Part shown: positions 52,020-61,252 of the stretch, piece after piece
Numbering within the stretch: the first letter of the stretch is position 1
How the letters are laid out: every line of letters starts with the position of its first letter
NCBI RefSeq assembly: GCF_051133435.1
Contig: NZ_JBPGNY010000003.1
Coordinates: 482,907 to 546,906, forward strand
Reading direction: 5' to 3'
Source: JAAYAO01 sp051133435
GTDB taxonomy: Bacteria; Actinomycetota; Actinomycetes; Propionibacteriales; Propionibacteriaceae
DNA: 64,000 nucleotides
The notes under the pieces: model-generated
Database searches by the model: none
The model's input: the letters and a program-made list of their open reading frames with translations, nothing else
What the model was told of the DNA's origin: nothing
Translations under genes and position numbers: made by a program

Positions 52020-52943
52020 CTACTTCACCGCGCCGGCGGTCAGACCGCGGACGAAGTAGCGCTGCATCAACAGGAACACCACGACCGGCACGATGATCGA
52101 GATGAAGGCACCTGCCGACAGCAGATACCACTGACCACCGCGCGAGCCGGTGAGCTGGGAGATGAACACCGTCAACGGTGCCACATCTGCCGAGCCACCC
52201 AGGAACACCATCGACACCAGCAGGTCGTTCCAGGTCCACAGGAACTGGAAGATGCCGTAGGCAGCGATCGCCGGGGTCGCCAACGGCAGCACGATCCGCA
52301 GGAAGATCTGCACCGGACCGGCACCGTCGATGGTGGCGGCCTCGACCAGTGCCGGCGGCAGGTCACGGATCGAGTTGAACATCATGAACACCGCCAGCGG
52401 CAACCCGAAGATGGTGTGCGAGATCCACACCGTCCAGTAGGTGCCGTCGATGTTCAACTGGCCGTAGAGCTGCATCAGCGGCACCAGGGCCACCTGCAGG
52501 GGCACGATCTGCAGGGCGAACACCACGATGAACAGCCAGTCCCGCCCGGGGAACTTCAGCCACGAGAAGCCGTAGGCGGCCAGGGCGGCGAAGGTCAACG
52601 GGAACAGGGTGCTGGGAATCGTGATCACGAAGGAGTTCACGAAGTAGTCCAGCATCGACGCGCCACCGCTGCTGGACATCGCCGAGACATAGTTGTCGAT
52701 CGTGAAATCGGGGTTGCCGAAGGCCGTCCACCAGCCGGTACGCCGGATGTCCAGCGGCTGCCGGAAGGACGTGATCAACAGCCCCAGGGTCGGCACCGTC
52801 CACAGCGTGGCGATGATGATCGCCACCACCGTCATCAACGGCGAACTGGTCTGCCGGGTCGGGGACGACCGACGCTTCTTGCGCTTGCCCTTCGGCGTCA
52901 GCTCACCGGCCTCGGGGTCGGGGGTGGCAATGACTGCACTCAT
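52020..52943 (-). CDS. Carbohydrate ABC transporter permease (MalG/AglG type)
   Basis: The 307-residue product has a basic cytoplasmic N-terminus and six predicted membrane helices. The coupling EAA loop appears as EAATIDGAGPVQIFLRIVLP (about 215-234). It pairs with the MalF-type permease upstream, 1 bp away. The end of the C-terminus (FVRGLTAGAVK) is typical of the MalG group. It is the last gene of the minus-strand sugar transporter operon. No ATPase gene is nearby, so a shared MsiK-type ATPase elsewhere is expected. Confidence 0.92.
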   Translation of the reverse strand: MSAVIATPDPEAGELTPKGKRKKRRSSPTRQTSSPLMTVVAIIIATLWTVPTLGLLITSFRQPLDIRRTGWWTAFGNPDFTIDNYVSAMSSSGGASMLDYFVNSFVITIPSTLFPLTFAALAAYGFSWLKFPGRDWLFIVVFALQIVPLQVALVPLMQLYGQLNIDGTYWTVWISHTIFGLPLAVFMMFNSIRDLPPALVEAATIDGAGPVQIFLRIVLPLATPAIAAYGIFQFLWTWNDLLVSMVFLGGSADVAPLTVFISQLTGSRGGQWYLLSAGAFISIIVPVVVFLLMQRYFVRGLTAGAVK

Positions 52944-52944
52944 C

Positions 52945-53895
52945 TCAGCTCGCCTCCCTCAACTGCCGGACGTTGTACACGATGATCGGCGCGACCAGCA
53001 CGAACAGCAGCACCGCGAGCGCCGAGCCGAGGCCCGGCTGGTTCTGGGTGAAGCTGGCCGAGTAGAAGTCGTTGGCGACCACCGAGGTGTCCCAGTTGCC
53101 GCCGGTCATCGTGCGGACGATGTCGAAGACCTTCAATGCCGCGATAGCGATCGTGGTGATCACCATGATCAGCGACGCCCGAATGCTCGGCAGGGTGATC
53201 TGCCAGAACAACGACCAGCCGGACGCCCCGTCGATGCGGGCCGCCTCGATGATCTCGTCCGGGATTGCCTTGATCGCCGCCGACAGCACCGTCATGGCGA
53301 AGCCGGCCTGGATCCAGATCATCACCACGATCAGGAAGAAGTTGTTCCACGGCGAATCAACCAGGAACTGGCGGGTCTCCCCGCCGAACATCTTGATCAC
53401 CTGGTTGAGCAGACCGACTTGGTCGGCCTGGGTGGGCTTGTATTCGTAGACGAACTTCCAGATCACCGAGGCGCCCACCATCGAGATCGCCATCGGCAGG
53501 AAGATCAGGGTCTTGGCGAAGGCCTCGATCGGGGTGCGGTCGACGATGATCGCGTAGAGCAGGCCGATCGCGATGGCCAGCAGCGGCACCAACAACACCC
53601 AGATCGCGGTGTTCAGGATCGAACTGCGCAACGCCTCACGGGTGAAGATCGTGACGTAGTTCGACATCGAGAAGCTTCCGGCGCCGTCCGCGCCGCGGAA
53701 GGACTTCACGATGGTCAGCACCGTGGGATAGATCAACCCGATCGCCACCAGAAGCACCGTTGGGCCGACGAAGAACAGCGCCCGCACCCGGTCGCCGTGG
53801 CGTCCGCGGGCCAGGCTGGCCAACAGCAGCAGCACGACCGCCACCGCCACGAGCACGCCGATGGCCAAGAACATCTGGCCGAACTTGTCCAGCAT
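52945..53895 (-). CDS. Carbohydrate ABC transporter permease (MalF/AglF type)
   Basis: The 316-residue product has a hydrophobic N-terminus, a basic loop, and about seven or eight helices. The EAA loop reads EAARIDGASGWSLFWQITLPS (about 235-254). Together with the MalG-type gene it forms the membrane channel of an importer. The N-terminal extra helix before RGRHGDRV is common in alpha-glucoside (AglF) type permeases. It is 82 bp downstream of the binding-protein gene. Confidence 0.92.
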   Translation of the reverse strand: MLDKFGQMFLAIGVLVAVAVVLLLLASLARGRHGDRVRALFFVGPTVLLVAIGLIYPTVLTIVKSFRGADGAGSFSMSNYVTIFTREALRSSILNTAIWVLLVPLLAIAIGLLYAIIVDRTPIEAFAKTLIFLPMAISMVGASVIWKFVYEYKPTQADQVGLLNQVIKMFGGETRQFLVDSPWNNFFLIVVMIWIQAGFAMTVLSAAIKAIPDEIIEAARIDGASGWSLFWQITLPSIRASLIMVITTIAIAALKVFDIVRTMTGGNWDTSVVANDFYSASFTQNQPGLGSALAVLLFVLVAPIIVYNVRQLREAS

Positions 53896-53977
53896 GATTC
53901 ACCACCTTGTGAGTACCGACCCGGCGGGGTCGCAGATCACCTCGGCAACCCACGACCCCGCTCGGGACGATGCCGGG

Positions 53978-55348
53978 TCAGCTCTTGGGCCAGGTGTCCT
54001 CGACGGTCTTGGTGACATCGGCGGCGGACTTGCCACCCACCCAGTCGACCATCGCCTTCCAGAAGCTACCGGCGCCCACGGCGCTGGGCATCAGGTCGGA
54101 TCCGTCGAAGCGGAACACGGCCTTGTCGTCCTGCAGCATCTCCACCGAGAGCTTGTCGACCTCGTTGGCCAGCAGTTCGGTGTCCAGACCGGAGTTGGCG
54201 CTCACCGCACCACCGTTGGGGCTGACCTGGGCGCGCTCGTTGGCCCAGGTGTCGGAGGCCAGGAAGGTCTGGAAGGCCTGCACCTCGGGACGGTCGGCGA
54301 AGGCCAGCGCGAAGTCACCGGCACCCACGACCGGCTTGGCCTCGTCGGGGTTGACCGCGGGCAGGTAGAAGGCCCACACATCGCCCTCGGGGCCGACCTC
54401 GACTCCGTCGCCCCACATGCCGGCGTAGAAGGATGCCTGGCGGTGCAGGTAGCAGGCGCCGTCCAGGATCTGCAGACCGGCGTCGGGGAAGGCAGTGGTG
54501 GCGATGGTCTTGGAGTCACCCAGGCCACCGTTGACGTAGTCGTCGTTGGTCAGGATCTTGCCGGCGGCGTCGAATGCCTCGACGACCTTCGGATCGTTGA
54601 ACGGAATCTCGTGCGAGACCCACTGGTCGTACACATCGCCACCGGCGGTGCGCAGCAGGACGTCCTCGATCCAGTCGGTGCCGACCCAGCCGGTTGCGGC
54701 GCCGTCACCGAAGCCGACGCACCAGGGCTTGGTCAGGCCGTCGTCGTTGTCCTTGGCGATCTTGTCGGTGAGCGACATCAGGTCGTCCCACGTCTCGGGT
54801 ACCTCGTAGCCCTTGTCCGCGAAGTCCTTGGGCGAGTACCACACCAGCGACTTCACCGACGCGCCCAACGGGGCGGCGTACAGCTTGCCGTCGACCGAAC
54901 CGTAGTTCTTCCAGTCCTCGGAGAAGAACTTGTCGACGTTGGCGGCGGTGTCGGCCGGAGCTTCGACGGCCTTGCCGCTGTTGACCAGGGTCTGCACCAT
55001 GCCCGGCTGCGGGACGAAGGCGATGTCGGGGGCATTGCCACCCTGTACGCGCACCGAGATCTGCTCGGAGAACGCCTTGTCGCCCTCGTACTTGATGGTG
55101 GCGCCGGTGCACTTCTCGAAGTTCTTGAAGGATTCGACGTAGGGATCGGCCTCGGGGGAGACGATCGCGGTGTAGACCGAGACCTCCTTGCCCTTCAGGT
55201 CGCCGTACGACTCGTAGGCCGAGCAGTCGCCGTCGGTACCGCCGCCGTCGGTGCCGGTGCCGGGGTCATCTCCGCTCGAACAGGCGGCCATGCCCAAGGT
55301 CAGGGCGGCCACACCGGCAATCGCAATTGGTCTGGTGAATCTTCTCAT
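53978..55348 (-). CDS. Carbohydrate-binding ABC lipoprotein (AglE-like)
   Basis: The 456-residue product has a lipoprotein signal (MAAC lipobox, Cys23) and a Gly/Thr/Asp linker. The mature protein is a family 1 extracellular solute-binding protein with DLKGKEVSVYTAIV, NAPDIAFVPQPGMVQTLV (about 104-121) and PETWDDLMSLTDKIAKD. Its length and tail resemble AglE alpha-glucoside binders, but the substrate is not proven. It is the first gene of the operon with the two permeases. No regulator or glycoside hydrolase is adjacent. The promoter lies in 55349-55519. Confidence 0.9.
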   Translation of the reverse strand: MRRFTRPIAIAGVAALTLGMAACSSGDDPGTGTDGGGTDGDCSAYESYGDLKGKEVSVYTAIVSPEADPYVESFKNFEKCTGATIKYEGDKAFSEQISVRVQGGNAPDIAFVPQPGMVQTLVNSGKAVEAPADTAANVDKFFSEDWKNYGSVDGKLYAAPLGASVKSLVWYSPKDFADKGYEVPETWDDLMSLTDKIAKDNDDGLTKPWCVGFGDGAATGWVGTDWIEDVLLRTAGGDVYDQWVSHEIPFNDPKVVEAFDAAGKILTNDDYVNGGLGDSKTIATTAFPDAGLQILDGACYLHRQASFYAGMWGDGVEVGPEGDVWAFYLPAVNPDEAKPVVGAGDFALAFADRPEVQAFQTFLASDTWANERAQVSPNGGAVSANSGLDTELLANEVDKLSVEMLQDDKAVFRFDGSDLMPSAVGAGSFWKAMVDWVGGKSAADVTKTVEDTWPKS

Positions 55349-55519
55349 CGGTGAGCTCTCCTCGGACGTTGCGTTACTCGTGGGTCAGATACCCACATCG
55401 GTGACGCTACCGCCGTCCGGGCCGAGCCTGCGTAACCCGTCGATAACGTTTCCGTGATCTGGCCGCAGCCGCGGCTTTCCGGGGTTTCCGGGCCGGCCCT
55501 GGGGCTCGTCGATGGGGCT

Positions 55520-56512
55520 TCAGTTCGGGGGTGCCCAGCGGTCCGGGTTGGACGGACGACCGGGGTCGCCGGGAGGTCCACCCCACTGCCCCGGGGCCTG
55601 TCCTTGTTGCATGGGCGAGCCCCACTGAGGCCCCTGAGGTTGGGGGCCCCATCCCGGATACGGAGCACCCGGATGCGGACCACCCGGGAGACGCTGCCCT
55701 CCTTGGGCCTGCCAAGTTCCGGACGGGCCGGACCGGTGCTGCCCCGGGGCCGGACCGCCGGCACCCGTCCCGGGGCCGTCCGAGGGGCCATCGGACGGGG
55801 GCCCGCGCCGCTTGCGCCGGATCGTCAGCTCGATCAACAGCCACGACACCGCCAGCACCACCGCACTCACCACGATGGCGATCACCCAACTCGGCACGCC
55901 GAAGGCCGGCCCACCGGACTTCGCGTCCTTCGGATTGATCTCACCCGGAAGCACCAGCTTGTCGACGTCGTCGCGACCTTGGGCCACCAGGCCCTGCTTC
56001 GAGAGGAGGTCGGCGGGGTCGGTCCAGGTGACGGTTCTGCCGTCCAGGGTGGAACTGCCGTTGTGGCTGAGGACGTCACCGGGAAAGGTCACCGAGAAGC
56101 GGAAGTCGGCGGAGTTGTCCGGGGGCGCTTCGCCCCCTGCAGCACCTTCCGGGGAGACCTTGATCGTCCATACGCCGTTGGATTTGTCGATCTTGACGTC
56201 CAGCTTGTTCAGGGCGTCGGTGCCGCCACGGCCGGTGATTCGGCAGCCCGTGAAACCTTCGGGGCCCGGCTGCTTGATCGGTTCGAGCTTGTCATCGGGG
56301 CCGGAGGTTCTCATTCCCGCACAGGGGTCTTCCGGCGGTTTGTCGCCGGAGGCCTCGAAGTCCTTGTTGCGCACCGCCATGATGACCGTGTACTCGATCT
56401 CGTCGCTGCCCCCGCCGAGGATCTCGACGTCGGCATGAAAGCGCATACAGCCCGACAGCAACAGGATCAAGGGCAACCCCAAGACCACCACCAGCGCGCG
56501 CAACCGGGACAT
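55520..56512 (-). CDS. LppM-like (DUF3153) membrane lipoprotein, copy 1
   Basis: The 330-residue product has a lipobox LLSGC (Cys22), then an LppM domain (about 25-190) with FRFSVTFPGDVLSHNGSS and GRTVTWTDPADLL. A single membrane helix (about 208-230) is followed by a Pro/Gly/Gln-rich cytoplasmic tail of about 95 residues. In mycobacteria LppM affects trafficking and host interaction; its biochemical role is unknown. A shorter paralogue is next to it (56591-57292) with the same FPGxxLxHNG and GRTVTWTDPxDLx motifs. Confidence 0.88.
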   Translation of the reverse strand: MSRLRALVVVLGLPLILLLSGCMRFHADVEILGGGSDEIEYTVIMAVRNKDFEASGDKPPEDPCAGMRTSGPDDKLEPIKQPGPEGFTGCRITGRGGTDALNKLDVKIDKSNGVWTIKVSPEGAAGGEAPPDNSADFRFSVTFPGDVLSHNGSSTLDGRTVTWTDPADLLSKQGLVAQGRDDVDKLVLPGEINPKDAKSGGPAFGVPSWVIAIVVSAVVLAVSWLLIELTIRRKRRGPPSDGPSDGPGTGAGGPAPGQHRSGPSGTWQAQGGQRLPGGPHPGAPYPGWGPQPQGPQWGSPMQQGQAPGQWGGPPGDPGRPSNPDRWAPPN

Positions 56513-56590
56513 GACCGCAAGCTAGCAGTCGGCCCGGCCAACCGGGTCAGCTTCGGCCCGGTGCCTGTGGTCGGGCTTACCTGCCCGAGA

Positions 56591-57292
56591 TCAGTACTGC
56601 GGCGGGTACCCCTGATGTGGGGGCTGCGCCGGTTGCGGTGGAGTCTGCTTCCTTCGAGCGAGCACGACCGCGAGCACGACGCCGGCCACCACCAGAACGC
56701 CGACACCGCCGATGATCCACGGCAACACAGCGTCCACATCGATGGCCGGGTTCTCGGCGGTGGCCTGCAACCCGTCCGGCTTCATCAGATCGACCGGATC
56801 GGTCCACGTCACGGTGCGACCGTCCACGTTTGCCGTGCCGTTGTGCGTGAGTACCTTGCCCGGAAAGGTCACCTGCACCCGGAAATCGCTGATCAACTGC
56901 GCGGCTTCCTCCGGCGAGCCGGTGGCGTCCTCGTTCTGGTTGGTCATTCGGAAATGCCAGACCCCGTCGGTCAGTTCGATCTGCAGTTCGTCATCGCCGA
57001 TCTCGTTAACCGCTGCGGTGGCCTCGACCCGGCACCCGGCATACCCGTCGGCATCGGCCGCATACTGCTCGATCTTGGCGCCCGGGATGTCGGAGAACGG
57101 AGTCTCTTGGCACACGTCTGCGGCGTTGGTGTCCGCGTCCCTCATGGCTTCTTCCTTCAGCCCGAAGTCGAAGACCACGTTCACTTCGTCCGGGCTGACG
57201 ATCTCGAACTCGGCCACATAGCGGATACAGCCGGACAACAGCAGCACCAGCGGCAGCGTCAACAGGGCAAACAGGGCTCGTGATCGCCTCAT
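56591..57292 (-). CDS. LppM-like (DUF3153) membrane lipoprotein, copy 2
   Basis: The 233-residue product has lipobox LLSGC (Cys22), an LppM domain with VTFPGKVLTHNGTANVDGRTV and TDPVDLMKPDGL, one membrane helix (about 191-214) and a short Pro/Gln tail ending GYPPQY. It is a diverged tandem duplicate of the 55520-56512 gene, transcribed first, with a 78-bp gap. The differing tail lengths suggest different cytoplasmic partners. Confidence 0.88.
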   Translation of the reverse strand: MRRSRALFALLTLPLVLLLSGCIRYVAEFEIVSPDEVNVVFDFGLKEEAMRDADTNAADVCQETPFSDIPGAKIEQYAADADGYAGCRVEATAAVNEIGDDELQIELTDGVWHFRMTNQNEDATGSPEEAAQLISDFRVQVTFPGKVLTHNGTANVDGRTVTWTDPVDLMKPDGLQATAENPAIDVDAVLPWIIGGVGVLVVAGVVLAVVLARRKQTPPQPAQPPHQGYPPQY

Positions 57293-57357
57293 GCAGGCAG
57301 GCTACCGGCAATCGGACGAACCCAGCCCGCCACGGTCACCGCGACGGGCGCTCCCGG

Positions 57358-58995
57358 CTACATCCGTTCCAGGGCCTCGATCCCCAACAACTGCAGGCCC
57401 CGAGCCAGCACGGTTCGGGTGGCCCGGCACAGCGCCAACCGCGAATCACGCACCGCCCCGTCGGACTTCAGCACCGGGCATTCCTGGTAGAAGCTCGAGT
57501 ACGCCACTGCCAGCTCGAACAGGTAGTGGCACAGCTTGTGCGGTTGCAGGGTGTCGGCCACCTCGGCGACCGCCTCGCCGAACTTCGACAGTTGCAGGGC
57601 CAGGGTGTGTTCCTCCGGCTGGGTGAGCACGGTGACCTCGGTGTCGGTGCTCAGCCCGCGCGCCTCGGCCTCGCGCATCACCGAGCAGGTGCGGGCGTGG
57701 GCGTACTGCAGGTACGGGCCGGTGTCACCGGTCGTGCGCGACATCCGTTCGGCGTCGAAGACGTAGTCCTTGTTCAGGCCGTTGGACAGATCGGCGTACT
57801 TGATCGCCGCCAACGCCACGGCCGGGGCGGCCTGCTCCTCGGCCTCGTCCAGCAGGCTCATCAAGGTGACGGTCTTGCCGGCCCGGGTCTTGAACGGCTT
57901 GCCGTCGGTGCCCAGCACCGAACCGAAACCGATATGCACCGCATCGACGTCCTCGGGCAGGTAATCGGCCTTGCGGGCGGCGGCGAACACCTGTTTGAAG
58001 TGGGTGGCTTGGGGCGCACCCACCACATAGATGATCCGATCGGCGCCCAGGTCGCGCACCCGATGCCGGATCGCAGCCAGGTCGGTGGTGCCGTAGCCGT
58101 AACCACCATCGCGTTTGCGAACGATCAGCGGGGCCTCGATGCCCTCGACGAAGATGCACAAGGCACCGTCGTCGACCACCGCGACACCCCGATCCTCCAG
58201 GTCGGCGACCACCTCGGGAAGCGCGTCGTTGTACGTCGATTCCCCCGCCAGATCGTCGTCGGTGAGCAACACCCCGAGCCGGTCGTAGGCCTCGTTGAAG
58301 CCGGCCTTCGACACCTCGATCAACTGCTGCCAGATGCCGATGGTCTGCGGGTCCCCTCCTTGGAGCGCCACCACGCGCTTGCGGGCCCGCTCGGCGAACT
58401 CCGGGTCGGAGTCGAAGTGGGCGCGGCTGCGCTGGTACAACTCACTGGCCGATTCGAGATCGAGCCGGGAGGCGTCCAGGTTCTCGAACAGGATCTGCTC
58501 GACCAGCATCCCGAACTGGGTGCCCCAGTCACCGATGTGGTTCTGTGCGATCACGGTGTTGCCGACCCCGGTCTGCACCCGACGCAGGCAATCGCCGATC
58601 ACCGTGGAGCGCAGGTGTCCGACGTGCATCTGCTTGGCCACGTTCGGCGCCGAATAGTCGATCACCACCGTCTGCGGCTCGTCGACCTGCACCACCCCGG
58701 CGTGCGGATCGGCCAGCACTTCGTTGACCGCACCGGCCAACACCTCGGGACGCAGCCGCAGGTTCAAAAACCCCGGGCCGGCGATTTCGATCGGTTCGCA
58801 CAGGTCGTCCAGGTCGAGTTTCTCGGCCAGTTCGGCGGCGATCTCGCGCGGGGGGCGTCCCTCGGCCTTGGCCAGCCGCATCGCGACATTGCACTGGTAG
58901 TGACCGAACTGGGGTTTGGTGGCCGGACGCAGTTCCGGGTCGACCCCGGCAACCTCGAAGATCCGCTCGCTCAACCGCGCTTGCAAAGACGACAT
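57358..58995 (-). CDS. argS: Arginyl-tRNA synthetase
   Basis: From the ATG at 58995 the product has 545 residues, a normal ArgRS length. GGAAGA lies about 9 nt upstream, which favours this start over ATGs at 59004 and 59016. The class I motif HIGH appears as SAPNVAKQMHVGHLRSTVIGD (MHVGHLR), the N-terminal Add1 domain is present, and the KMSK-like loop reads FKTRAGKTVTL. The C-terminal anticodon-binding domain ends LGIEALERM. The frame stays open far upstream by GC bias, but that part is antisense to the neighbouring plus-strand genes and is not coding. Confidence 0.96.
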   Translation of the reverse strand: MSSLQARLSERIFEVAGVDPELRPATKPQFGHYQCNVAMRLAKAEGRPPREIAAELAEKLDLDDLCEPIEIAGPGFLNLRLRPEVLAGAVNEVLADPHAGVVQVDEPQTVVIDYSAPNVAKQMHVGHLRSTVIGDCLRRVQTGVGNTVIAQNHIGDWGTQFGMLVEQILFENLDASRLDLESASELYQRSRAHFDSDPEFAERARKRVVALQGGDPQTIGIWQQLIEVSKAGFNEAYDRLGVLLTDDDLAGESTYNDALPEVVADLEDRGVAVVDDGALCIFVEGIEAPLIVRKRDGGYGYGTTDLAAIRHRVRDLGADRIIYVVGAPQATHFKQVFAAARKADYLPEDVDAVHIGFGSVLGTDGKPFKTRAGKTVTLMSLLDEAEEQAAPAVALAAIKYADLSNGLNKDYVFDAERMSRTTGDTGPYLQYAHARTCSVMREAEARGLSTDTEVTVLTQPEEHTLALQLSKFGEAVAEVADTLQPHKLCHYLFELAVAYSSFYQECPVLKSDGAVRDSRLALCRATRTVLARGLQLLGIEALERM

Positions 58996-59076
58996 GGACG
59001 GCATTCTTCCACGCATACCAAGGGAAGCTTGACCATGTCTTGGGTGATTGGCCACACGACGCTCTAGGGTTGATCC

Positions 59077-59895
59077 ATGACGATCAGCCCTTCGTTCACC
59101 CTGCCGGATGGTCGCCTCATTCCCCAGCTCGGGCTCGGCCTGTGGCGGGTGAGCCCCGACGAGACCACCCGTCTGGTGCACGCCGCCCTCGAACTCGGCT
59201 ACCGGCACTTCGACACCGCTTCCTTCTACGAGAACGAGGCCGACCTGGGACGGGCGCTGCGCGAATCCGGCCTGGCTCGTGAGGAGTATTACGTCACCAG
59301 CAAGCTGTGGAACGACCGGCACGGCGACGCCCCGGCCGCGCTCGGCGAAAGCCTGGAGCGCCTCGGTCTGGACCACCTCGACCTGTATCTGATCCATTGG
59401 CCCTGCCCGAACACCGACCGCTACGCCGAAACCTGGCAGCAGCTCCGCGACCTGCGCGACGAAGGACTGGTCACCTCGACCGGGGTGTCGAACTTCCAGG
59501 CCGAACACCTGCGCCGGCTGGTGGCCGAAACCGGTGAGGCACCGGTGGTGAACCAGATCGAACTGCACCCGACCTTCACCCAGGCCCCACTCGTCCGGCT
59601 GCACGACGAACTGGGCATCGCCACCCAGGCCTGGCGTCCGCTCGGCCGTGGCGCCGACCTGGAGGCGCCCACGATCCGCGAGATCGCCGAGCGGGTGGGC
59701 CGCACCCCGGCCCAGGTGACGATTCGCTGGCATCTGCAACGCGACCGGATCGTCTTCCCCAAGACCGTGCACACCGAACGTCTGGCCGAGAACTTCGCGG
59801 TTTTCGACTTCGAGTTGAGCGAGGACGACCTGGCCGCGATCGACGCCCTGAACACCGACGACCGTCAGGCCAGCCACCCCGACGAGATGCATTGA
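59077..59895 (+). CDS. Aldo/keto reductase
   Basis: The 272-residue product has the AKR barrel with the tetrad Asp (FDTASFYENE, about 46-55; Tyr in the same motif), Lys (TSKLWND) and His (LIHWPCP, about 107-113). The NADPH-binding region KTVHTERLAENFAVFDFEL (about 223-241) is normal. It reduces aldehydes, ketones or 2,5-diketo-gluconate-type substrates; the substrate cannot be read. It is divergent from argS with 81 bp between starts and 4 bp upstream of the first CNNM gene. Confidence 0.93.
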   Translation: MTISPSFTLPDGRLIPQLGLGLWRVSPDETTRLVHAALELGYRHFDTASFYENEADLGRALRESGLAREEYYVTSKLWNDRHGDAPAALGESLERLGLDHLDLYLIHWPCPNTDRYAETWQQLRDLRDEGLVTSTGVSNFQAEHLRRLVAETGEAPVVNQIELHPTFTQAPLVRLHDELGIATQAWRPLGRGADLEAPTIREIAERVGRTPAQVTIRWHLQRDRIVFPKTVHTERLAENFAVFDFELSEDDLAAIDALNTDDRQASHPDEMH

Positions 59896-59899
59896 GTCG

Positions 59900-61252
59900 A
59901 TGACCGAGTGGTTACTCATCGGCTGCGTCGTTCTGCTGATCGCCGCCAACGCGCTCTTCGTCGCAGCCGAGTTCTCCTTCATCACCGTTGATCGCCCCAC
60001 GGTGCGCAAGGCCGCCGAATCCGGTGACCGCCGCGCCGACGGCCTGCAGCAAGCGCTGCGCACCATGTCGACCCAACTCTCCGGGGCCCAACTCGGCATC
60101 ACGGTGTCGTCGCTGGTGGTCGGCTTCATCGCCGAACCGTCCATCTCGAAAGTGCTGCGCGGGCCGCTCGGCTGGGCGGGCCTGAACGAAACGGCGGCCC
60201 TGGCCACCTCGCTGACGATGGCCTTCCTGATCGCCACCATCGCCCAGATGGTGTTCGGCGAGTTGGTGCCGAAGAACTGGGCGATCAGCGAACCATTGCG
60301 GGTGGGCCGAATGGTCGCCGGCCCGCAACGGGTCTTCACCTTCATCAGCAAGCCGTTGTTGTTCGTCCTGCAGGGGTCGGCCAACGGACTGCTGCGCCTG
60401 TTCGGCATCGAACCGCAGGAGGAACTCGTCGGCGCCCGTTCGGCGGCCGAACTGGCCGCGATGGCGTCCCGGTCGGCCTCGGAGGGCACCCTGGAACAGT
60501 CCCTCGCCAGGCGGGTGATGCGCTCGGCGACCCTGGGCGAACAGTTCGCCACCGACGCGATGACCCCGCGTCCCAAGATGCAGTACCTCACCGCCGAGGC
60601 GACCGCCCTGGACGTCCTGGCACTCAGCGAAAGCACCGGCCACGCCCGTTTTCCGGTGTTCGGTGAAACCCCCGACGAGGTGCTCGGGGCAGTGCACTTC
60701 AAGGACGCCCTGGCCGTCCCCCACGATGCCCGCGCCACCACCCCGGTCACCGAAATCGCCCGCGAAGTGGTGCAGGTGCCCAGCGCGATGGCGCTCGACG
60801 ACGCCCTGGAACAACTGCGCGGTGGCCTGCAGATGGCGATCGTGGTCGACGAGTACGGCGGCACCGACGGGCTGCTCGCGCTGGAGGACATCGTCGAGGA
60901 ACTCGTCGGTGAGATCGACGACGAACACGACAAACCATCCCTGGTCGAACGTGATCTCGGCGACGGACGCTGGTCGCTGTCGGGCCTGATGCGTCCCGAC
61001 GAGATCGAGCATCTCGAACTGCCCGAGGGTGAGGCCAGCGAAACCCTCGGCGGCCTGATCACCGAAGAACTCGGACGCTTCCCGCGGATCGGTGACCACG
61101 TCGACATCGAGGCCCGCGACCTGAACAACCGCGACGACGACGGCCTGCCCACCCCGGTGCGGGTGCGGCTGTCGGTGACCCGGTTGGAAGGCAAACGGGT
61201 CGAACGTCTGGTGCTGCGGATTCTGCCCGACGAGGACGGTGACGGCTCGTGA
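59900..61252 (+). CDS. CNNM/HlyC-CorC family transporter, copy 1
   Basis: The 450-residue product starts with the DUF21/CNNM membrane domain (about 1-190, four helices, EFSFITVDRPTVRKAA near 23-38). It then has two CBS domains (about 210-335, DAMTPRPKMQYL and AIVVDEYGGTDGLLALEDIVEE) and a C-terminal CorC_HlyC domain (about 350-440). Such proteins export Mg or other divalent cations, or regulate that. It overlaps the second CNNM gene by 4 bp. Confidence 0.94.
   Translation: MTEWLLIGCVVLLIAANALFVAAEFSFITVDRPTVRKAAESGDRRADGLQQALRTMSTQLSGAQLGITVSSLVVGFIAEPSISKVLRGPLGWAGLNETAALATSLTMAFLIATIAQMVFGELVPKNWAISEPLRVGRMVAGPQRVFTFISKPLLFVLQGSANGLLRLFGIEPQEELVGARSAAELAAMASRSASEGTLEQSLARRVMRSATLGEQFATDAMTPRPKMQYLTAEATALDVLALSESTGHARFPVFGETPDEVLGAVHFKDALAVPHDARATTPVTEIAREVVQVPSAMALDDALEQLRGGLQMAIVVDEYGGTDGLLALEDIVEELVGEIDDEHDKPSLVERDLGDGRWSLSGLMRPDEIEHLELPEGEASETLGGLITEELGRFPRIGDHVDIEARDLNNRDDDGLPTPVRVRLSVTRLEGKRVERLVLRILPDEDGDGS

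Noticed and set aside
55436..55458. A LacI-type operator (GATAACGTTTCC) before the sugar transporter
   Set aside because: The central AACGTT is palindromic but the outer positions do not pair, and no LacI regulator is nearby, so support is too weak.
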